Shown: piece after piece, positions 45,370-54,571 of the stretch
How the letters are laid out: each line of letters begins with the position of its first letter
Numbering within the stretch: the first letter of the stretch is position 1
Source of the DNA: Streptomyces sp. CB02261
GTDB lineage: Bacteria > Actinomycetota > Actinomycetes > Streptomycetales > Streptomycetaceae
Direction of reading: 5' to 3'
Assembly (NCBI RefSeq): GCF_001905665.1
Contig: NZ_LIVX01000001.1
Location: forward strand, 248,001-312,000
Length of the DNA stretch: 64,000 nucleotides
Notes under the pieces: generated by a model
Told to the model about the DNA's origin: nothing
Databases searched by the model: none
Seen by the model: only the letters and a program-made list of their open reading frames with translations
Made by a program: the position numbers and the translations under genes

Positions 45370-45948
45370 CTACAGGCCTTCCAGGAAGGACAGCGCCACC
45401 GACCAGGTCCGCTCGGCCGCCTCCGCGTCCCAGTCCGGCAGCTCCGGGTCCGTGTACACGTGCCCCGCGCCCCGGTACCGGTAGATCTCCACGTCCGCCC
45501 CCGCCTTGCGCATCTGCAGGTACCAGGCGGACAGCCAGTCGTCCGTCTCGAACGGGTCGGGCTCGGCCACGTGCAGCTGTACGGGCAGCTCGTCCACCGA
45601 CACGTTCGGCGCGAGGTCCGAGGTGCCGTGGAGCAGCAGCAGGCCGCGCGCCTTCTCGTCGCCGAGGGCCAGGGTCTGCGCGACGGAGGCGCCGAAGGAG
45701 AAGCCCGCGTAGACCAGACCGCGCTCCGAGTAGGGGGCGGCGGCCAGGATCGCCCGCTTGAGCAGCTCGTCCTTGCCGATCTCGTCCCGCTTCGCCATGC
45801 CCTCCTCCACCGATTCGGTGGTCCAGCCGTCGAAGAGGTCCGGCACCCACACCCGGTGCCCGGCGGCCCGCAGCCGGTCGGCCGCCGCCTCGACGGCCGG
45901 GCGCAGCCCGTGGACCGAGTGGAAAAGCATGATGTCCATACGCGCCAT
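45370..45948 (-). CDS. Dienelactone hydrolase-like alpha/beta hydrolase
   Basis: 192 residues. The nucleophile elbow is GFSFGASVAQTLAL (Ser in GFSFG). A catalytic Asp is likely in HVAEPDPFETDDW and the His in YRGAGHVYTDPE. Length and motif order fit the dienelactone hydrolase group, but these use Cys as nucleophile in the classic enzyme and here it is Ser, so a small esterase is as likely. The ATG at 45948 (MARMDIMLF) is chosen; 45939 is an alternative. Confidence 0.85.
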   Translation of the reverse strand: MARMDIMLFHSVHGLRPAVEAAADRLRAAGHRVWVPDLFDGWTTESVEEGMAKRDEIGKDELLKRAILAAAPYSERGLVYAGFSFGASVAQTLALGDEKARGLLLLHGTSDLAPNVSVDELPVQLHVAEPDPFETDDWLSAWYLQMRKAGADVEIYRYRGAGHVYTDPELPDWDAEAAERTWSVALSFLEGL

Positions 45949-46147
45949 CCTGCCACCCGCCACCGGAAGTCACCGAAAGCCCCGGCGGCCCCCGCGCAGG
46001 ACCGTTGCCACCGCCCGTCGCGAGGCCCGCGGTCCCGGCGGCCCTGTGGAGGGGGCGTGGAGGCCCCGTGCCACCGCCCGCAGAACCGTTCGAAGAAGCC
46101 CGCCCGCCGAGCCGTCCGACGCGACCGCCCGCCGAGCCCGCCCGCCG

Positions 46148-47734
46148 TCACCGCATGCTGCGGACGTCCAGCTGCCGCAGCACCCGGTCCACCACCTCCG
46201 GATCGGCGCCCGGCTCGCTGCGCGCCGCGAGCACCTCGTGCCGGGCGGCCGACATCAGCTCCCGCTGGATCCGCTGCACCGACTTGAACCGCTTCGTCCG
46301 CTCGACGAACGCGGCCCTCCGCTCCTCGTCCACCATGTCCGGGCTGATCCGGGCCCCGATGTCGTACGCGCCGCGCAGCAGCCGCTCCTGGACCTCCTCG
46401 GGCAGCTCCTCGACCTCCTCGATCTCCTTGAGTCTGCGCTTGGCCGCCTTCGCGGCCCGGATCGCGAGGTCCCGTTCCAGCGCGCGCTCGGCGTCCGCGT
46501 CGGCCCGCACCCCGAGCCGTCGGACCAGCCAGGGCAGGGTGAGCCCCTGGAAGACGAGGGTGGCGATGATCACGCAGAAGGCGATGAAGACGATCTCGTC
46601 GCGAGCGGGGAAGGGCGAGCCGTCGTCCGTACGGAGCGGGATCGCGAGCGCCAGCGCCACCGAGGCCACCCCGCGCATCCCCGCCCACCACATGACGATG
46701 GTCTCCCGCCAGCTCGTCGGGATCTCCTCGTCGACGTCCCGGCGCGTGTGCAGCCGCTTCGCGAGCCAGGTGGCGGGCAGCAGCCACAGGAGGCGGACCC
46801 CGACGACCACGGCGACGACGACGGCTCCCCAGCCGAGCATCTCCAGGCCGTGTCCTTCCGCGACCCCGAAGACGTGGACGAGTTCGAGACCGATGAGGCC
46901 GAAGGCGATGCCGGTGACCAGGGTGTCGACGATCTGCCAGAAGGTCTGCCCGGCCAGCCGGCCCATGACGTCGTCGGCGTCGGTCGCGTGCTCGGCGAGG
47001 AAGAGGGCGGTGACAAGGACGGCGAGGACACCGGAGCCGTGCAGTTCCTCGGCCAGGACGTAGCTCACGAAGGGCACGAGCAGGGTGAGACCGGTCTGGA
47101 GGGTGGCGTCCCCCAGGAGCCCGATCAGCTTGTTGGCGAGCCAGCCGAGTCCCAGGCCGACGGCCATGGCGACCACGGCGGAGAGGACGAGCTGGCCGGC
47201 CGCCTCGGGCCAGGAGAAGGAACCGCTGACCACGGCGCCGATCGCCACGTGGTAGAGCACGATCGCGGTGACGTCGTTGAAGAGGCCCTCGCCCTCCAGG
47301 ATCGACACGAGCCGGCGGGGCAGTCCCAGCGAGCCGGCCACGGCGGTCGCCGCGACCGGGTCGGGCGGCGCGACGAGGGCGCCGAGCGCGATGGCGGCGG
47401 CCAGCGGGAGCCCGGGGACGAGCGCGTTCGCCGCCGCGCCGACGGCGGCCGTGGTGACGAAGACGAGGGCGACCGCGAGCAGGAAGATGGGCCGTCTGTT
47501 CGCCGCGAACTGTCGCCAGGAGGTGCGCTGCACGGAGGCGTACAGCAGGGGCGGCAGCACCAGCGGGAGGATGAGCTCCGGCGGGATCTCGACGTTCGGC
47601 ACGAAGGGCAGGAAGGCCAGCACGATCCCGATGAGGGTCATCAGGACGGGCGCGGGCAGTCCGAGCCGCTCACCGAGGGGGACGGTGAGCAGCGCGCCGA
47701 GCAGCAGCAAGAACAACAGGGCCAATTGATCCAC
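46148..47734 (-). CDS. Na+/H+ antiporter, CPA1 (NhaP/YjcE-like)
   Basis: 528 residues. About 12 helices, with the CPA1 motifs LGALVAPPDPVAATAVAG (proton/sodium aspartate region) and LEGEGLFNDVTAIVLYHV (ND motif). A long cytoplasmic C-terminal part (about 130 residues) is rich in charged helices (DLAIRAAKAAKRRLKEIEE). It exchanges Na+ for H+ for pH and salt control. The 180-nt gap before the hydrolase gene holds no ORF. Confidence 0.93.
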   Translation of the reverse strand: MDQLALLFLLLLGALLTVPLGERLGLPAPVLMTLIGIVLAFLPFVPNVEIPPELILPLVLPPLLYASVQRTSWRQFAANRRPIFLLAVALVFVTTAAVGAAANALVPGLPLAAAIALGALVAPPDPVAATAVAGSLGLPRRLVSILEGEGLFNDVTAIVLYHVAIGAVVSGSFSWPEAAGQLVLSAVVAMAVGLGLGWLANKLIGLLGDATLQTGLTLLVPFVSYVLAEELHGSGVLAVLVTALFLAEHATDADDVMGRLAGQTFWQIVDTLVTGIAFGLIGLELVHVFGVAEGHGLEMLGWGAVVVAVVVGVRLLWLLPATWLAKRLHTRRDVDEEIPTSWRETIVMWWAGMRGVASVALALAIPLRTDDGSPFPARDEIVFIAFCVIIATLVFQGLTLPWLVRRLGVRADADAERALERDLAIRAAKAAKRRLKEIEEVEELPEEVQERLLRGAYDIGARISPDMVDEERRAAFVERTKRFKSVQRIQRELMSAARHEVLAARSEPGADPEVVDRVLRQLDVRSMR

Positions 47735-47792
47735 GGCCCCACCCTGCCACGCATGCCCGTTTTGGCCGCCCTTGCCCCCTGGGTCCGGCCCG

Positions 47793-47816
47793 GCGGCGGA
47801 CCGACGGGTCCGCCGC
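47793..47816 (-). terminator. Terminator of the dksA-lspA-rluD-GNAT unit
   Basis: A 10-bp perfect stem (GCGGCGGACC with GGTCCGCCGC) and a GACG loop start only 2 nt after the GNAT stop. Confidence 0.75.
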
Positions 47817-47818
47817 GG

Positions 47819-48292
47819 CTACGCGTGCAGAGCCTTGCGCATCGCCCGGTGCGGCATGTCCGCGTCCGGGAACTCGGGGCCGTACGCCTCGTAGCCGAGG
47901 CGCTCGTAGAAGCCGAGCGCGTGCGTCTGCGCGTGCAGGTCGACGGCGGTCAGACCGCGCTCGCGCGCCACGCCCTCGACGGCCCGTACGAGCGCCGCGC
48001 CGACGCCGAGGCCGCGGGCCGCCTTGGCGACCGCCAGCCGGCCGAGCGAGCCCACCGAGGCGTCGCCGCCGGTCTTCCCGAGCGCGTCCGCGCCGAACAG
48101 CAGACGTCCGGTGCCCAGCGGCAGCCCGTCCTCGCCCACGGCGAGCACATGCACCGCGGTCGCGTCGTACGCGTCGTACTCCAGCTCCCGCGGAACGCCC
48201 TGCTCCTCGACGAAGACCTCACGGCGGACCGCGAAGCAGGCCTCCCGGTCCTCGGCGCCGACCGCCTCACGGACGGTGTACGCGGTGCTCAC
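47819..48292 (-). CDS. GNAT N-acetyltransferase
   Basis: 157 residues. The acetyl-CoA site is seen in [20 protein letters not shown] (the R/Q-x-x-G-x-G/A loop as RGLGVGA), with [19 protein letters not shown] as the C-terminal strand and helix. The N-terminal part ([20 protein letters not shown]) resembles the ElaA/YjcF type. Substrate unknown. The GTG at 48292 overlaps the rluD-like stop (GTGA), so it is translated with it. Confidence 0.9.
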   Translation of the reverse strand: MSTAYTVREAVGAEDREACFAVRREVFVEEQGVPRELEYDAYDATAVHVLAVGEDGLPLGTGRLLFGADALGKTGGDASVGSLGRLAVAKAARGLGVGAALVRAVEGVARERGLTAVDLHAQTHALGFYERLGYEAYGPEFPDADMPHRAMRKALHA

Positions 48293-49230
48293 CGGCTCTC
48301 CGACGCGATCCGGTCGAGGGCCTTCTGCAGGTCCTCGGGGTAGGTGCTGGCGAACTCGACCCAGGATCCGTCGCCGGGGTGCTCGAAGCCCAGGCGGACG
48401 GCGTGCAGCCACTGCCGGGTCAGGCCGAGGCGCTTGCCGAGCGTCGGGTCGGCGCCGTAGGTGAGGTCGCCGACGCAGGGGTGGCGGTGGGCGGACATGT
48501 GCACCCGGATCTGGTGGGTGCGGCCCGTCTCCAGCTTGATGTCGAGCAGCGAGGCCGAGCGGTACGCCTCGATGAGGTCGTAGTGGGTGACCGAGGGCTT
48601 GCCCTCGGCGGTGACCGCCCACTTGTAGTCGTGGTTGGGGTGCCGGCCGATGGGCGCGTCGATGGTGCCGCTCATCGGGTCGGGGTGCCCCTGCACCAGC
48701 GCGTGGTAGCGCTTGTCGACCGTGCGCTCCTTGAACTGGCGCTTGAGCGAGGTGTACGCGTACTCCGACTTGGCGACCACCATCAGACCGGAGGTGCCGA
48801 CGTCGAGACGGTGGACGATGCCCTGGCGCTCGGCGGCGCCGGAGGTCGAGATGCGGTACCCGGCGGCGGCGAGACCGCCGATGACCGTGGTGCCGGTCCA
48901 GCCGGGGCTGGGGTGCGCGGCCACGCCGATCGGCTTCATGATCACGACGATGTCGTCGTCGTCGTGGACGATCTCCATGCCCTCGACGGGCTCGGCGACG
49001 ATCTGCACGGGCGCGGCGGCGCCCGGCAACTCGACCTCGAGCCACGCGCCGCCGCTGACCCGCTCGGACTTGCCGACGACGGAGCCGTCGACCTGGACCT
49101 TCCCTGCGGCGGCCAGCTCGGCCGCCTTCGTACGGGAGAACCCGAACATACGGGCGATGGCGGCGTCGACGCGCTCGCCCTCCAGGCCATCGGGAACGGG
49201 CAGCGTGCGGATCTCGGGACTTGTACTCAC
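48289..49230 (-). CDS. rluD: RluA-family 23S rRNA pseudouridine synthase
   Basis: 313 residues. An N-terminal S4 RNA-binding domain ([35 protein letters not shown]) precedes the catalytic domain with the Asp in [18 protein letters not shown]. The C-terminal strand [16 protein letters not shown] is typical of RluD. It likely makes pseudouridines in helix 69 of 23S rRNA. It sits behind lspA, a pairing common in bacteria. GTG start at 49230. Confidence 0.92.
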   Translation of the reverse strand: MSTSPEIRTLPVPDGLEGERVDAAIARMFGFSRTKAAELAAAGKVQVDGSVVGKSERVSGGAWLEVELPGAAAPVQIVAEPVEGMEIVHDDDDIVVIMKPIGVAAHPSPGWTGTTVIGGLAAAGYRISTSGAAERQGIVHRLDVGTSGLMVVAKSEYAYTSLKRQFKERTVDKRYHALVQGHPDPMSGTIDAPIGRHPNHDYKWAVTAEGKPSVTHYDLIEAYRSASLLDIKLETGRTHQIRVHMSAHRHPCVGDLTYGADPTLGKRLGLTRQWLHAVRLGFEHPGDGSWVEFASTYPEDLQKALDRIASESR

Positions 49231-49269
49231 CCGTCGAGTATGCCTTGTGCGGGGAGTACTCCGTCCGGC

Positions 49270-49887
49270 TCAGTCCTTGTGGACGGTCCCGTCCGGGTCC
49301 AGACCGCGGAAGGACAGGATCACGATGAGGATGCCGCCGCAGACGATCGCCGAGTCTGCGAGGTTGAAGACGGCGAAGTGCGCGGGAGCGATGAAGTCGA
49401 CGACCGCGCCCTCGAAGACGCCCGGCGAGCGGAAGATCCGGTCCGTGAGGTTGCCCAGCGCGCCGCCGAGCAGCAGGCCGAGCGCGATCGCCCAGGGCAG
49501 GCTGTAGAGCTTGCGGGCGAGCCGGATGATCACGACGATCACGGCGGCGGCGATGCAGGTGAAGATGATCGTGAAGGCCTCGCCCATGCCGAAGGCGGCA
49601 CCCGGGTTCCGGATGGCGTCGAAGCGGAGCACGTCGCCGATCACCCGGATCGGCTCGCGGCCCTCCAGCTTGGCGACCACCAGCATCTTGCTGCCCAGGT
49701 CGAGCAGGTAGGCCACGACCGCCACCACGAAGAGCGCGAGGATCCTGCGCCTGCCCCTGGGCCGCTCCTCGGGAGCGGCCGACCCGTCGGGCGTGGCCGT
49801 GCCGTCGGCGGCCGCCTCGTCGGAGGCGGCCGATTCGTCGGCCCCTGCTGAATCCGGCGTACCGATGATGCGCTCCGCCTCTGCCAC
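49270..49887 (-). CDS. lspA: Signal peptidase II (lipoprotein)
   Basis: 205 residues. Four-helix aspartic protease that removes the signal peptide from lipid-modified prolipoproteins after Lgt. The conserved blocks are [27 protein letters not shown] (first catalytic Asp) and [13 protein letters not shown] (second Asp). An Ala/Asp/Glu-rich N-terminal tail of about 45 residues is usual in actinobacteria. GTG at 49887 with GAGGGAC upstream. lgt is in the same window at 8.9 kb. Confidence 0.95.
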   Translation of the reverse strand: MAEAERIIGTPDSAGADESAASDEAAADGTATPDGSAAPEERPRGRRRILALFVVAVVAYLLDLGSKMLVVAKLEGREPIRVIGDVLRFDAIRNPGAAFGMGEAFTIIFTCIAAAVIVVIIRLARKLYSLPWAIALGLLLGGALGNLTDRIFRSPGVFEGAVVDFIAPAHFAVFNLADSAIVCGGILIVILSFRGLDPDGTVHKD

Positions 49888-49954
49888 GTGAGTGAGTCCC
49901 TCGACCTCGATGCCTGACCGTGCACCGAGGGTACGGCACAGGCGTGCGAGAACG

Positions 49955-50722
49955 TCAGCCGCGCCGCTCCTGGCGCTGCTTGTCCTCGACGCAGAGCGTG
50001 GCCCGGGGGAAGGCCTGCATCCGCGCCTTGCCGATCGGCTTCCCGCAGACCTCGCACAGACCGTAGGTGCCGGCGTCGAGCCGCTCCAGGGCGTGCTCGG
50101 ACTGCTCCAGCATCTCCCGGGCGTTGGCGGCCAGGGCCAGCTCGTGCTCCCGGGTGATGTTCTTGGTGCCGGTGTCGGCCTGGTCGTCCCCCGCGCCGTC
50201 GCCCGAGTCCCGCATGAGGCCGGTGAGCTCCTCCTGGGAGTGCGCGAGCTCGCTGCGGAGTCTGAGCACCTCCGTCTGGAGGACGGTGCGGGCCTCGGTG
50301 ACCTCGGCCGGGGTCCAGGGGTCCTCGCCGGGCCGCACGGCCAGCTCGCCGGCCCGGGCCGGAGGCACCGCGACCTCGTCCCCGGCGGTCGTGACGACAC
50401 CCGCGATCTTCTTCGCTGCCACCGTACTGGCTCCTGTCTGCGTCCTGGCGGGCGCCTTCTTGGCGGCCGTCTTCCTCGCCGCGGCCTTCTTGGCGACCGA
50501 CTTCTCGGCGACCGTCTTCTTCACAGCTGTCTTCGGGGCGGCCGTCTTCTTCACAGCGGCCGTCGTGCGGGCGTCCGTCTTCTTCACGGCGGGCGTCTTC
50601 CTGGCGACCGCCGGCGGCTCCGTGACCGTCGTCCTCTTACCGGCCACGTCCTTGGCGCCCTCGGCCGAACCGGTGGAACCGGCGGCCGAGGTCTTCTTCG
50701 CGGCGGTCTTCTTCGCCACCAT
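49955..50722 (-). CDS. TraR/DksA zinc-finger-like protein with a histone-H1-like N-terminus
   Basis: 255 residues. Residues 1 to about 110 are Ala/Lys/Thr-rich ([32 protein letters not shown]), like histone H1 or HupS tails. Residues 135-255 form a coiled coil ([19 protein letters not shown]) and a DksA-type zinc finger, [18 protein letters not shown] and RATLCVEDK. The usual fourth zinc cysteine (CxxC) is Asp here, giving a C3D set. DksA-like proteins act on RNA polymerase; the tail suggests DNA binding. ATG at 50722 with GAAGGGG upstream. Confidence 0.88.
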   Translation of the reverse strand: MVAKKTAAKKTSAAGSTGSAEGAKDVAGKRTTVTEPPAVARKTPAVKKTDARTTAAVKKTAAPKTAVKKTVAEKSVAKKAAARKTAAKKAPARTQTGASTVAAKKIAGVVTTAGDEVAVPPARAGELAVRPGEDPWTPAEVTEARTVLQTEVLRLRSELAHSQEELTGLMRDSGDGAGDDQADTGTKNITREHELALAANAREMLEQSEHALERLDAGTYGLCEVCGKPIGKARMQAFPRATLCVEDKQRQERRG

Positions 50723-50734
50723 GTCGCGGCCCCT

Positions 50735-50747
50735 TCACATTTTGTGA
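50735..50747. promoter_or_regulatory. Palindrome TCACA-TTT-TGTGA upstream of the DksA-like gene
   Basis: A perfect 5-bp-arm palindrome 12 nt before the ATG at 50722. It may be an operator or part of the leader. Confidence 0.3.
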
Positions 50748-50984
50748 TCTTGCTCGCGCATCGTGCTGGGACGATAAATCGGCCCAGGGCCCGCGGCAAC
50801 GGGGCTCGCCGCCGTTCCCACCCGCCCCCGCGCCCCTCGGGGCGGGCCTGCCTCGGTTGTGCCCAGCTCCCCGCCGGGTTATCCGCCGCGGTCCTCCCCC
50901 ACATGGCCGTACGGCAGTCGGCCCGGCCCCGTGTGGCCATTCGGGTCACGGGAAAACCGGTCTGCCGCCCCGTGCCGAGCCCCG

Positions 50985-51257
50985 TACACTGGGCGGAGCG
51001 AAAGGCTTGGATGGGGACGAGTAGCGTCGTACGCAGCCATGAGCGACCCGGGGACGGTGAGAGCCCGGGGGCGAGCCCGATGTGAAGCATCACCCCGGAG
51101 CCGTCGGAAGAAAGCCGCAGGACAGCGCGGTGACTAGACCCGGCGTCGCGACCCCAATGAGGGGGCTCAGGGCGTGTGCGCCCCGGGCCAAGGAGGGTGG
51201 TACCGCGGGAGCAGTGCTCTCGTCCCTCCGACGGAACGACGACAGTCCGCCGGAGGA
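50985..51257 (+). promoter_or_regulatory. T-box leader of ileS, translational type, with promoter
   Basis: TACACT (50985-50990) is a plausible -10. The leader ends with the T-box AGGGTGGTACCGCG (51194-51207). CCCTCC (51224-51229) can pair with GGAGGG (51192-51197) to form the T-box stem. The overlapping CCTCCG (51225-51230) can instead pair with CGGAGG (51251-51256), which holds the ileS ribosome site. These pairings exclude each other, so uncharged tRNA-Ile would free the ribosome site. A candidate Ile specifier ATC is at 51089-51091. No terminator-like U-run is present. Confidence 0.9.
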
Positions 51258-51262
51258 ACTCG

Positions 51263-54200
51263 ATGACACCGCCGCAGTACCGCCAGGTGCCCGCCCAGGT
51301 CGACCTGCCCGCGATGGAGCACGACGTGCTCGATCTCTGGCGCGAAAGCAAGATCTTCGCCAAGACCCTGGAGCAGTCCGAAGGACGCCCCGAGTGGGTG
51401 TTCTACGAGGGCCCGCCCACCGCGAACGGCATGCCCGGCGCGCACCACATCGAGGCCCGCGTCTTCAAGGACGTGTTCCCCCGCTTCCGGACCATGCGCG
51501 GCTACCACGTGGCCCGCAAGGCCGGCTGGGACTGCCACGGCCTGCCGGTCGAGCTCGCCGTCGAGAAGGAGCTCGGCTTCTCCGGCAAGAAGGACATCGA
51601 GGCGTACGGCATCGCCGAGTTCAACGACCGGTGCCGCGAGTCGGTGACCCGGCACACCGACGCCTTCGCCGAGCTGACGACCCGCATGGGCTACTGGGTC
51701 GACCTCGACGACGCGTACCGGACCATGGACCCCTCGTACATCGAGTCGGTCTGGTGGTCGCTGAAGCAGATCTTCGACAAGGACCTCCTGGTCCAGGACC
51801 ACCGGGTCGCCCCCTGGTGCCCCCGCTGCGGCACCGGCCTCTCCGACCACGAGCTGGCCCAGGGCTACGAGACGGTCGTCGACCCCTCCGTCTACGTCCG
51901 CTTCCCGCTGACCTCCGGCCCGCTGGCCGGGAAGGCGGCGCTCCTCGTCTGGACGACGACCCCGTGGACCCTGGTGTCCAACACGGCGGTCGCCGCCCAC
52001 CCCGAGGTCACCTACGTCGTCGCCACCGACGGCGACGAGCGGGTCGTCGTCGCGCAGCCGCTGGTCGAGAAGGCCCTCGGCGAGGGCTGGGTCACCACCG
52101 GCGAGTCCTTCACGGGCGCGGAGATGGAGCGCTGGACCTATCAGCGCCCCTTCGAGCTGGTCCCCTTCGACGCCCCGGCGCACTACGTCGTCAACGCCGA
52201 GTACGTGACCACCGAGGACGGTACTGGTCTGGTCCACCAGTCCCCCGCCTTCGGTGAGGACGACCTCAAGGTCTGCAAGGCGTACGGCCTGCCGGTCGTG
52301 AACCCGGTCCGCCCCGACGGCACATTCGAGGAGGGCGTGCCGCTGGTCGGCGGCGTCTTCTTCAAGAAGGCCGACGAGGCGCTCACCGCGGACCTGGACG
52401 CGCGCGGGCTGCTCTTCAAGCACATCGCGTACGAGCACAGCTACCCGCACTGCTGGCGCTGCCACACGGCGCTGCTGTACTACGCGCAGCCGTCCTGGTA
52501 CATCCGGACGACCGCGGTCAAGGACCGCATGCTCGCCGAGAACGAGCGGACGAACTGGTTCCCGGACTCGGTCAAGCACGGCCGCTTCGGCGACTGGCTG
52601 ACGAACAACGTCGACTGGGCCCTCTCCCGCAACCGCTACTGGGGCACCCCGCTGCCGATCTGGCGCTGCGAGGACGACCACCTGACGTGCGTGGGCTCGC
52701 GCGCGGAGCTGACCGAGCTGACCGGCACCGACCAGTCCGAGCTCGACCCGCACCGCCCGTACATCGACGCGGTCACCTTCCCGTGCCCGAGCTGCTCGAA
52801 GACGGCGACGCGCGTGCCGGAGGTCATCGACGCCTGGTACGACTCGGGCTCGATGCCGTTCGCGCAGTACGGCTACCCGTACGAGAACAAGGAACTGTTC
52901 GAGTCCCGGTACCCGGCGCAGTTCATCTCCGAGGCCATCGACCAGACGCGGGGCTGGTTCTACACGCTGATGGCCGTCGGCACCCTGGTCTTCGACAGGT
53001 CGTCCTACGAGAACGTGGTCTGCCTGGGCCACATCCTCGCCGAGGACGGCCGCAAGATGTCCAAGCACCTGGGGAACATCCTCCAGCCGATCCCGCTCAT
53101 GGACCAGCACGGCGCGGACGCGGTCCGCTGGTTCATGGCAGCCGGCGGCTCGCCGTGGGCGGCCCGCCGGGTGGGCCACGGCACGATCCAGGAGGTCGTC
53201 CGCAAGACCCTCCTGACGTACTGGAACACCGTCGCCTTCCAGGCCCTGTACGCGCGTACCGCGGGCTGGGCGCCGAGCGCCGCGGACCCGGCCCCGGCCG
53301 ACCGCCCGGTCCTCGACCGCTGGCTGCTCTCGGAGCTCCACACCCTGGTGGCCGAGGTCACCGAGGCGATGGAGTCGTACGACACCCAGCGCACCGGCAA
53401 GCTGATCTCGTCCTTCGTCGACGACCTCTCCAACTGGTACGTGCGCCGCTCCCGCCGCCGCTTCTGGCAGGGCGACAAGGGGGCCCTGCGCACCCTCCAC
53501 GACGTCGTCGAGACGGTCACCCGCCTGATGGCCCCGCTGACCCCGTTCATCACGGAACGGGTCTGGCAGGACCTGGTGGTGCCCGTGACGCCGGAGGCCC
53601 CGGAGTCCGTCCACCTGGCCACCTGGCCGGAGGCGGACACGGCCCGGATCGACAAGACGCTCTCGGAGCAGATGCTGCTGGTCCGGCGCCTGGTCGAGCT
53701 GGGCCGGGCGACGCGGGCGGAGTCGGGCGTGAAGACCCGCCAGCCGCTGTCGCGCGCGCTGGTGGCGGCGACGGGCTTCACCGCCCTGTCACCGGAGCTC
53801 CAGGCCCAGATCACCGAGGAGCTGAACGTCAGCTCCCTCGCGTCCCTGTCGGAGGTGGGCGGCTCGCTCGTCGACACGACGGCGAAGGCGAACTTCCGCT
53901 CCCTCGGCAAGCGCTTCGGCAAGGGCGTCCAGGACGTCGCCAAGGCCGTCGCGGCGGCCGACGCGGCGGCGCTCTCCCTGGCCCTGCGGTCCGGCGAGGC
54001 GACCCTGGAGGTGAACGGCGAGACGATCACCGTCACCCCCGAGGAGGTCATCATCACGGAGACCCCCCGTGAGGGCTGGTCGGTCGCCTCGGACGCGGGC
54101 GCCACGGTCGCCCTCGACCTGGAGATCACCCCCGAGCTCCGCAAGGCCGGCCTCGCCCGTGACGCGATCCGGCTCATCCAGGAGGCCCGCAAGAACAGCG

Positions 54201-54400
54201 GCCTCGACGTCGCCGACCGGATCGCGCTGCGCTGGCAGGCCGACTCCCCGGAGACGGCGGAGGCCCTGACGGCCCACGCGGACCTGATCGCGGACGAGGT
54301 CCTGGCGACGGACCACGGCCAGGGCGAGGCGGACACCACGTACGGCGCCCCGTTCACGGACGACGTCCTGGGCCTGACGTTCCGCCTCCGCAAGGCGTAG
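51263..54400 (+). CDS. ileS: Isoleucyl-tRNA synthetase, type 2, with GAHH in place of HIGH
   Basis: 1045 residues, eukaryote-like IleRS2 length. The class I signature aligns as GAHH (59-62, in NGMPGAHHIEARVFKD) instead of HIGH; GRKMSKHLGN (K598 onward) is normal. RKAGWDCHGLPVELAVEKEL is the usual N-terminal block. Cysteine pairs at APWCPRCGTGL and TFPCPSCSKT probably bind zinc, and the CP1 editing domain is full length. The C-terminal domain (VADRIALRWQAD) is of type 2. Such enzymes are usually mupirocin-resistant. ATG at 51263, 6 nt after GGAGG, which lies in the T-box sequestrator. Confidence 0.97.
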   Translation: MTPPQYRQVPAQVDLPAMEHDVLDLWRESKIFAKTLEQSEGRPEWVFYEGPPTANGMPGAHHIEARVFKDVFPRFRTMRGYHVARKAGWDCHGLPVELAVEKELGFSGKKDIEAYGIAEFNDRCRESVTRHTDAFAELTTRMGYWVDLDDAYRTMDPSYIESVWWSLKQIFDKDLLVQDHRVAPWCPRCGTGLSDHELAQGYETVVDPSVYVRFPLTSGPLAGKAALLVWTTTPWTLVSNTAVAAHPEVTYVVATDGDERVVVAQPLVEKALGEGWVTTGESFTGAEMERWTYQRPFELVPFDAPAHYVVNAEYVTTEDGTGLVHQSPAFGEDDLKVCKAYGLPVVNPVRPDGTFEEGVPLVGGVFFKKADEALTADLDARGLLFKHIAYEHSYPHCWRCHTALLYYAQPSWYIRTTAVKDRMLAENERTNWFPDSVKHGRFGDWLTNNVDWALSRNRYWGTPLPIWRCEDDHLTCVGSRAELTELTGTDQSELDPHRPYIDAVTFPCPSCSKTATRVPEVIDAWYDSGSMPFAQYGYPYENKELFESRYPAQFISEAIDQTRGWFYTLMAVGTLVFDRSSYENVVCLGHILAEDGRKMSKHLGNILQPIPLMDQHGADAVRWFMAAGGSPWAARRVGHGTIQEVVRKTLLTYWNTVAFQALYARTAGWAPSAADPAPADRPVLDRWLLSELHTLVAEVTEAMESYDTQRTGKLISSFVDDLSNWYVRRSRRRFWQGDKGALRTLHDVVETVTRLMAPLTPFITERVWQDLVVPVTPEAPESVHLATWPEADTARIDKTLSEQMLLVRRLVELGRATRAESGVKTRQPLSRALVAATGFTALSPELQAQITEELNVSSLASLSEVGGSLVDTTAKANFRSLGKRFGKGVQDVAKAVAAADAAALSLALRSGEATLEVNGETITVTPEEVIITETPREGWSVASDAGATVALDLEITPELRKAGLARDAIRLIQEARKNSGLDVADRIALRWQADSPETAEALTAHADLIADEVLATDHGQGEADTTYGAPFTDDVLGLTFRLRKA

Positions 54401-54408
54401 GGACGCCA

Positions 54409-54448
54409 CGAAGGGCCCGGTTCCCCCGCGGGGGTGCCGGGCCCTTCG
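54409..54448 (+). terminator. Terminator of ileS
   Basis: A 12-bp stem (CGAAGGGCCCGG with CCGGGCCCTTCG) encloses a further CCCCCGCGGGGG palindrome, 8 nt after the ileS stop. Confidence 0.8.
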
Positions 54449-54495
54449 CCGTACTCCCCGTCGCGAGCACGCGCGGGTGGGTCCGGCGCATGGCA

Positions 54496-54527
54496 AAGGG
54501 CCGGCCCCCCGGAGGGAACCGGCCCTT
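54496..54527 (-). terminator. Terminator of the divIVA-end transcript
   Basis: A 9-bp stem (AAGGGCCGG with CCGGCCCTT) and a 14-nt loop with extra G/C pairs. On the minus strand it is followed by TTTGCC. It lies 44 nt past the divIVA stop. Confidence 0.7.
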
Positions 54528-54571
54528 CTAGCCTGCCGACGGCTACGCGCTCATCGCGCGACCACGCGCCG

